A DNA stretch of 64,000 bases, taken from Sabethes cyaneus. Lineage: Eukaryota; Arthropoda; Insecta; Diptera; Culicidae. Below are positions 59,849 to 64,000 of this stretch, piece by piece. Each line of letters opens with the position of its first letter. The stretch's first letter is position 1. The translations under genes were made by a program, and so were the position numbers. Where the stretch lies: assembly GCF_943734655.1 (NCBI RefSeq), contig NC_071355.1, forward strand, positions 91,545,449 to 91,609,448, in the 5' to 3' direction. The notes under the pieces were generated by a model, which was not told where the DNA came from, did no database searches, and saw only the letters and a program-made list of their open reading frames with translations.

Positions 59849-62800
59849 TTACTTCTCCCTTTTGTTCGAGACGCTCTCGTTCTGCATGGAAATATTTTTG
59901 CTGAATGTGAAGAATGTAAACCGTTTGAGCGCGGTTGGTAGCAGACGTGTGAGTGATTGATGTTCAGAAGAAAAAACACGATATATGCGAGCTGTTACTC
60001 GCAGTAGCATGGTGAGATTTGGATAGTACCTTGCTAGCATCTCATCCAGAAAACGGTTTTCGTAAATAGAGAGAAGAGAAATCGGTATTGCCTTTTGCTC
60101 TTTGGCAATGTGTTGTTGTTCGGCAGTGGTTAATGCAGAAAAATCGTGTGTGAAGCTCCAGGGAGGACCATTCCACCACAGGGTGTTACACTGGATTTGC
60201 TCTGGTGAAGCTCCGCGAGAGATGATGTCAGCAGGATTTTGCTCCGATTCGATATGGCTCCAATTTATAGCTGGAAGACAAGTTGTGATCTCTGCTACTC
60301 GATTGGCAACAAAGGTTCGCCACCGAGAAGCCCCGCCATTTAGCCATGCCAATACGATAGTCGAATCTACCCAAGCACGTATCTCATGGAAAGGTCGGTT
60401 GATGGCTTTAGACACATTTCTGATCAGCCGTGCGAGTATTACGGCTGCACATAGCTCCAAACGAGTTAACGTTTTTCGCTTGTTCCCAACGGGCGCGATC
60501 TTGGATTTTGCACAGAGGAGGTGTGAGCTTAGATTTCCTTTGTCGTCGACTGCTCGGATATATATGCAGGCGCCCATGGCCTTCTCCGAGGCATCACTGT
60601 AGCCGTGCAGGAATATTTTCGATGGTTCGTTCAAGCTGATGACTCGTCTCGGTATCTGAAAGGAGTTAAGAAGAACCAGATTTTGCGCAAAAACTTGCCA
60701 AGAATGAATCAACTCACCAGGGGGAGTAGTATCCCAGTCCACCTTCAGCTCCCACAATTGCTGCATTATCACCTTTGCTTGGACGATGATTGGTGCTAAA
60801 AGACCGAGAGGGTCGAATAGGCTGGCGATGCTGGATAGAATATTGCGCTTTGTGGGCTGAAGGATCTGAGGTAGTTGAATGCTGAACATGAACTCATCGC
60901 TGCACGGCTGCCAGTTGATGCCAAGTGTCTTGACGGTACTCGACTCGTTGAGCTCGATGGGAACCTTCATCTCAAGGTCCGCTTCAGGTACACCTTCCAA
61001 AGCTTCAATGCTGTTAGAAGTCCACTTACGCAAGTAAAAACCGCCAGTCGAAAAAATATGCGAAAGCTCTCGTCGAAGTTGCTTGGCTTCTTCAATGGTG
61101 TCCGCTCCAGTAAGGACATCGTCCACGTAAATGCCCTTAGTCGCCTTCTCTACGGTTGTCGAAAACTGGTTTTGGTGGGATAGTAATAGTTGTTGAACAC
61201 ATTTGGTCGCCAGGTATGAGGCGCTCTTAGTGCCATATGTAACAGTGTTGAGGCAATACTCCTGAAGTGGATCATTTTTAGACCAGCGCCAAAGAATCCG
61301 AATAAAATTTCGATCTTTATCAGAAAGCCGCACCATCCTGTACATTTGTTTCACATCCCCTGCTAATACGATCGATGGAAATCTAAAACGCAATAGAATA
61401 TCCACCAAAGAGTCTTGAAGCACAGGACCAGTGAGGAGAATGTCATTGAGGGATTTACCACTGCTGGTTTTGGATGAGGCGTCAAATACCACCCTACATT
61501 TTGTCGTGGTGCTATCCTGTTTTATGACGCAGTGATGGGGAAGAAAAACGCAGTGTTCCAATGCTGTAGTAGCGAGACACATATGGTTAAGGTCAATGTA
61601 CTCCCGCATAAAAGAGTGGTATTGCTCCTTGAGGTGGGGATTTTTTTCTAATTTACGCTCGAGGTGAAAGAATCTCTTCTCCGCGATTTCCCTTGATTCG
61701 CCGAGAGAAGAGGGGCTCTCAGAGTACGGCAGCCGAACAATAAAATTTCCGGAGATATCACGAGTGGTGTGTTTTGCGAAATGCTCTTCGCATTTAATCT
61801 CTTCGTCATTATAATGTGGTGAGGAACTTTCGTATTCTTCGTATTCCCAAAATTTCTGTAGTTGATCAGACAAAGGATCATTAGCGGTTGTGAGTAAGCA
61901 TGACGACAGAGTGCATTGTGACTGATCACTGCTGTCGTTGTAACCACCAGAAACTACCCAACCAAGTTTAGTGTTTTGTAGCACGGGTAGACGACCATCC
62001 AAATCAAGTTTAATTGTTCCTGATTCCAGTAGCTGGAAGAAGAGTTTATTGCCGAGTAGCATACTTATCTTTCCCGGGTGGTGAAATTGAGGGTCAGCCA
62101 GATTGATCGTTGTAGGAATTGGCCAATTAGATATATTGATTGGCTTAAGCGGTAAGTCAGACGTAATACGTCGCAGAACAATGCACGGCACGACATTTTG
62201 GTAGTCTGAGCAGCGCGAGGCGAATGTTACTAGTGCTCCCTTATTTGCGCGATTAGAGGAACCAGCAATTCCACCAAACTCGAAATCAACTTCTGATGTT
62301 TTTAGACCCAATTTTGCACACAAATCTTCGGTGATGTAACTAGTGTGGGAAGCGCAATCTAGAACCGCTCGGCATGTGTATGGACGTCCAAATTTATCGA
62401 ATACGTTGATGGTGACGGTTAGTAGAAGAACATTCGTATCAGTTAGATCGCTCGTGAAATTAAGTGGGGAAATCAGCGTTTGTGACATTGATGCTGATTC
62501 ATGTGTGTTGCTTAGGACTGCTACATTGCTAGCTTGGGCAGGAATGGCATTCATTTCCAAAGCATCGTGTAAGCGAGTGTGATGTGGCAGCTCACATATT
62601 CGACAATTGCCGGACCGACAAGGCTCGTCGGTGTGTTGTTTAAGACAGTTTTCACACAGGTTCTGCCTACGAATAAAATGGAGTCGATCACTAGGTTTTG
62701 CGTGCAAAAACTTACCACATTGGTACAGATGATGTGGCGATTTCATACAAAAAACGCACAATGTTGTTGGTAACGGTTGTCCGGTGGCAACTAACGCTGT

Positions 62801-63853
62801 TGGTCCTCGCACGAATGATTTATTGGGCATAGCGTATGTCGGCTTCTTCGGGCGATACACTGTAACAGATTTTAGCGCGCAGCTTTGTGCATCTACGAAA
62901 CGCAGGAATCCTTCCAAGGTGATTTCTTCATCCTTTAATTCTGACCTTTTACGGCTCCAAAGTTGCTTGGTTTCTGGATCTAGCTTTTCGGTTAGCAAAT
63001 ATAACAACCAAATGTCTCTTCCTTCCTGATTCATGGCCTTCAATGCTCTGACCACTTCATCGGACACGTCGTGTAACGAACGTAGCCCGGCGGCAGATGG
63101 GAACGTCATTGATTGTTGGGACAAAAATCGATTAATGTGGTGTTCAGCTATCTCAAGCGGTTTGTTGTATCTTTCTTTCAGCTTATCTAGCGCGGGTCCA
63201 TAGTTGACATCTGCTATGCGTAGGTGTGATATCAATGCAGCTGCTTCCCCGACTAGATTTGTTTTTAGAAAATAGAGCTTCTGACTATCCTGGAGAGCGG
63301 TATTTTTATGCACTGCACTATCGAACAGGTCGAAGAAAGACGGCCATTCTAAGATTTCACCACCGAATGTTGGTAAATTCATGCGCGGTAACTTGACGTC
63401 CGTATGGGGTGTAATATTCTGGTGGGTGACAGAAGGTGGATTATTTCCCTTTACTGATGCATTGAGCCCGCTGGAAACAAGGCGCATGAACTCCGCTTGC
63501 TGTTCCGTCAATATACGAATGGCGTCGCCATTGTCTTGCGAAACTGCCTCATGGCGCGTAGATGAAAAGTCGAATCTTTTACGCAATTTTAACAAGGAAC
63601 ATTTCAGTGCACAAAAGCTTTCTTCGAACGTCGATTGATGCTCCAGTAACTCATCCATTTCCTCCTCTTGACAGCACTCCACCATCCGTTTGTGAACAGC
63701 CAGGTAAGTTGCCCAAATTTCCAGGAGGTTATCCAGCTCAGTCTGGATGTCGATTTCGTCCAAGTCCGTGTTTCTAACAAGCTGCTGGTAGTTTTGAGAC
63801 ACTCGCTTCAACCGCGCGTCGAGTGACTTTCTTTCCCGTAGTAGCTTGTCCAT
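59849..63853 (-). CDS. BEL/Pao gag-pol polyprotein (gag, protease, RT, RNase H)
   Basis: A single 1334-codon frame from ATG 63853. Coiled, charged gag N-terminus (about 1-150). A DUF1759-type gag core starts at LPRMNLPTFGG (154). Zinc knuckles lie at CVFCMKSPHHLYQC (366-379) and CRICELPHHTRLH (417-429). An aspartic-protease motif is at AVLDCAS (D499). RT has AGDVKQMYRM (D833) and YVDD (909-912). RNase H has YSDAS (D1087), RLEL (E1133), WVDS (D1163) and PADI (D1209). The frame ends early at residue 1334: the linker to integrase continues in another frame, and resemblance suggests the shift lies near 59925-59945. One indel therefore splits an otherwise intact pol, so the insertion is young or the break is an assembly error. 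Confidence 0.95.
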   Translation of the reverse strand: MDKLLRERKSLDARLKRVSQNYQQLVRNTDLDEIDIQTELDNLLEIWATYLAVHKRMVECCQEEEMDELLEHQSTFEESFCALKCSLLKLRKRFDFSSTRHEAVSQDNGDAIRILTEQQAEFMRLVSSGLNASVKGNNPPSVTHQNITPHTDVKLPRMNLPTFGGEILEWPSFFDLFDSAVHKNTALQDSQKLYFLKTNLVGEAAALISHLRIADVNYGPALDKLKERYNKPLEIAEHHINRFLSQQSMTFPSAAGLRSLHDVSDEVVRALKAMNQEGRDIWLLYLLTEKLDPETKQLWSRKRSELKDEEITLEGFLRFVDAQSCALKSVTVYRPKKPTYAMPNKSFVRGPTALVATGQPLPTTLCVFCMKSPHHLYQCGKFLHAKPSDRLHFIRRQNLCENCLKQHTDEPCRSGNCRICELPHHTRLHDALEMNAIPAQASNVAVLSNTHESASMSQTLISPLNFTSDLTDTNVLLLTVTINVFDKFGRPYTCRAVLDCASHTSYITEDLCAKLGLKTSEVDFEFGGIAGSSNRANKGALVTFASRCSDYQNVVPCIVLRRITSDLPLKPINISNWPIPTTINLADPQFHHPGKISMLLGNKLFFQLLESGTIKLDLDGRLPVLQNTKLGWVVSGGYNDSSDQSQCTLSSCLLTTANDPLSDQLQKFWEYEEYESSSPHYNDEEIKCEEHFAKHTTRDISGNFIVRLPYSESPSSLGESREIAEKRFFHLERKLEKNPHLKEQYHSFMREYIDLNHMCLATTALEHCVFLPHHCVIKQDSTTTKCRVVFDASSKTSSGKSLNDILLTGPVLQDSLVDILLRFRFPSIVLAGDVKQMYRMVRLSDKDRNFIRILWRWSKNDPLQEYCLNTVTYGTKSASYLATKCVQQLLLSHQNQFSTTVEKATKGIYVDDVLTGADTIEEAKQLRRELSHIFSTGGFYLRKWTSNSIEALEGVPEADLEMKVPIELNESSTVKTLGINWQPCSDEFMFSIQLPQILQPTKRNILSSIASLFDPLGLLAPIIVQAKVIMQQLWELKVDWDTTPPGELIHSWQVFAQNLVLLNSFQIPRRVISLNEPSKIFLHGYSDASEKAMGACIYIRAVDDKGNLSSHLLCAKSKIAPVGNKRKTLTRLELCAAVILARLIRNVSKAINRPFHEIRAWVDSTIVLAWLNGGASRWRTFVANRVAEITTCLPAINWSHIESEQNPADIISRGASPEQIQCNTLWWNGPPWSFTHDFSALTTAEQQHIAKEQKAIPISLLSIYENRFLDEMLARYYPNLTMLLRVTARIYRVFSSEHQSLTRLLPTALKRFTFFTFSKNISMQNESVSNKREK

Positions 63854-64000
63854 TGTAGCAGGAAATTTCGATTTAACCGATATGTAGCGCGTTCGGAGGT
63901 GCTATTCCAACCTCACTCTGACACTCGTTAGCGAATCGCGGCACGGTAAAAAAGCGGATAATAACGCACTTTTGGGTTACCGGTGGTCCGATCCGGCTCG
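63854..64000 (-). other. 5' leader of the BEL/Pao element, cut by the window edge
   Basis: Sequence upstream of the gag ATG on the - strand. The 5' LTR and primer-binding site are not clearly visible and probably lie at or beyond the right edge. Confidence 0.6.

Noticed and set aside
60102..60602. 166-codon + strand frame
   Set aside because: Antisense shadow of the BEL/Pao RNase H region.

Overview
This window reads as eukaryotic nuclear DNA from a mosquito (Culicidae, most likely an Aedes-type genome). The reasons are dense layers of old and young transposons, introns longer than 10 kb, several insect-type non-LTR families, tRNA-derived SINEs, many short MITEs, Helitrons carrying a minisatellite, and one insect developmental gene. 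There are no bacterial operons, ribosome binding sites or CRISPR arrays.

The only convincing host gene is an NK6-class homeobox gene (HGTX/Nkx6) on the + strand. One coding exon lies at about 31878-32985 and a second at 43822-44007, with matching phases and good splice signals. The Nkx6-type Groucho-binding motif and the conserved tryptophan-containing block before the homeodomain are visible. The homeodomain exon is not in the window and should lie past the right edge, so everything from 44008 to 64000 is probably intron 2. The initiator methionine for the longer reading frame is probably on an upstream exon.

Layout. 0-6 kb: an RTE-type LINE fragment, a Jockey-type LINE broken by two DNA-transposon insertions, and a non-autonomous Helitron inside an older repeat. 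6-11 kb: little that is recognisable. 11-14.3 kb: a MITE hairpin, a chimeric LINE (Jockey fragment in an RTE-type element) and a second LINE fragment. 17.0-17.8 kb: a (CAT)259 microsatellite. 19.8-22.9 kb: a 3.1 kb Helitron with a minisatellite array, itself hit by a LINE with a clear target duplication. 24.9-30 kb: a mariner remnant and a long inverted repeat around a 5'-truncated LINE with a perfect 14-bp duplication. 30-33 kb: HGTX upstream region and exon. 33-43.8 kb: intron 1, holding SINEs, MITEs, a LOA/I-type LINE tail, a reversed Helitron fragment, a hAT-type MITE with a SINE in its centre, and a full-length dead mariner. 44-58 kb: a TA-target MITE family and more LINE remnants. 58-64 kb: a nearly complete BEL/Pao LTR retrotransposon on the - strand, broken by one frameshift.

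No gene set here acts together as a pathway. What the window offers is a stratigraphy of nested mobile elements in and around a conserved transcription-factor gene. I found no clearly new biological system. The most informative items are nested insertions with exact target duplications, two MITEs built from short iterated words, and the Helitron/minisatellite pairing.
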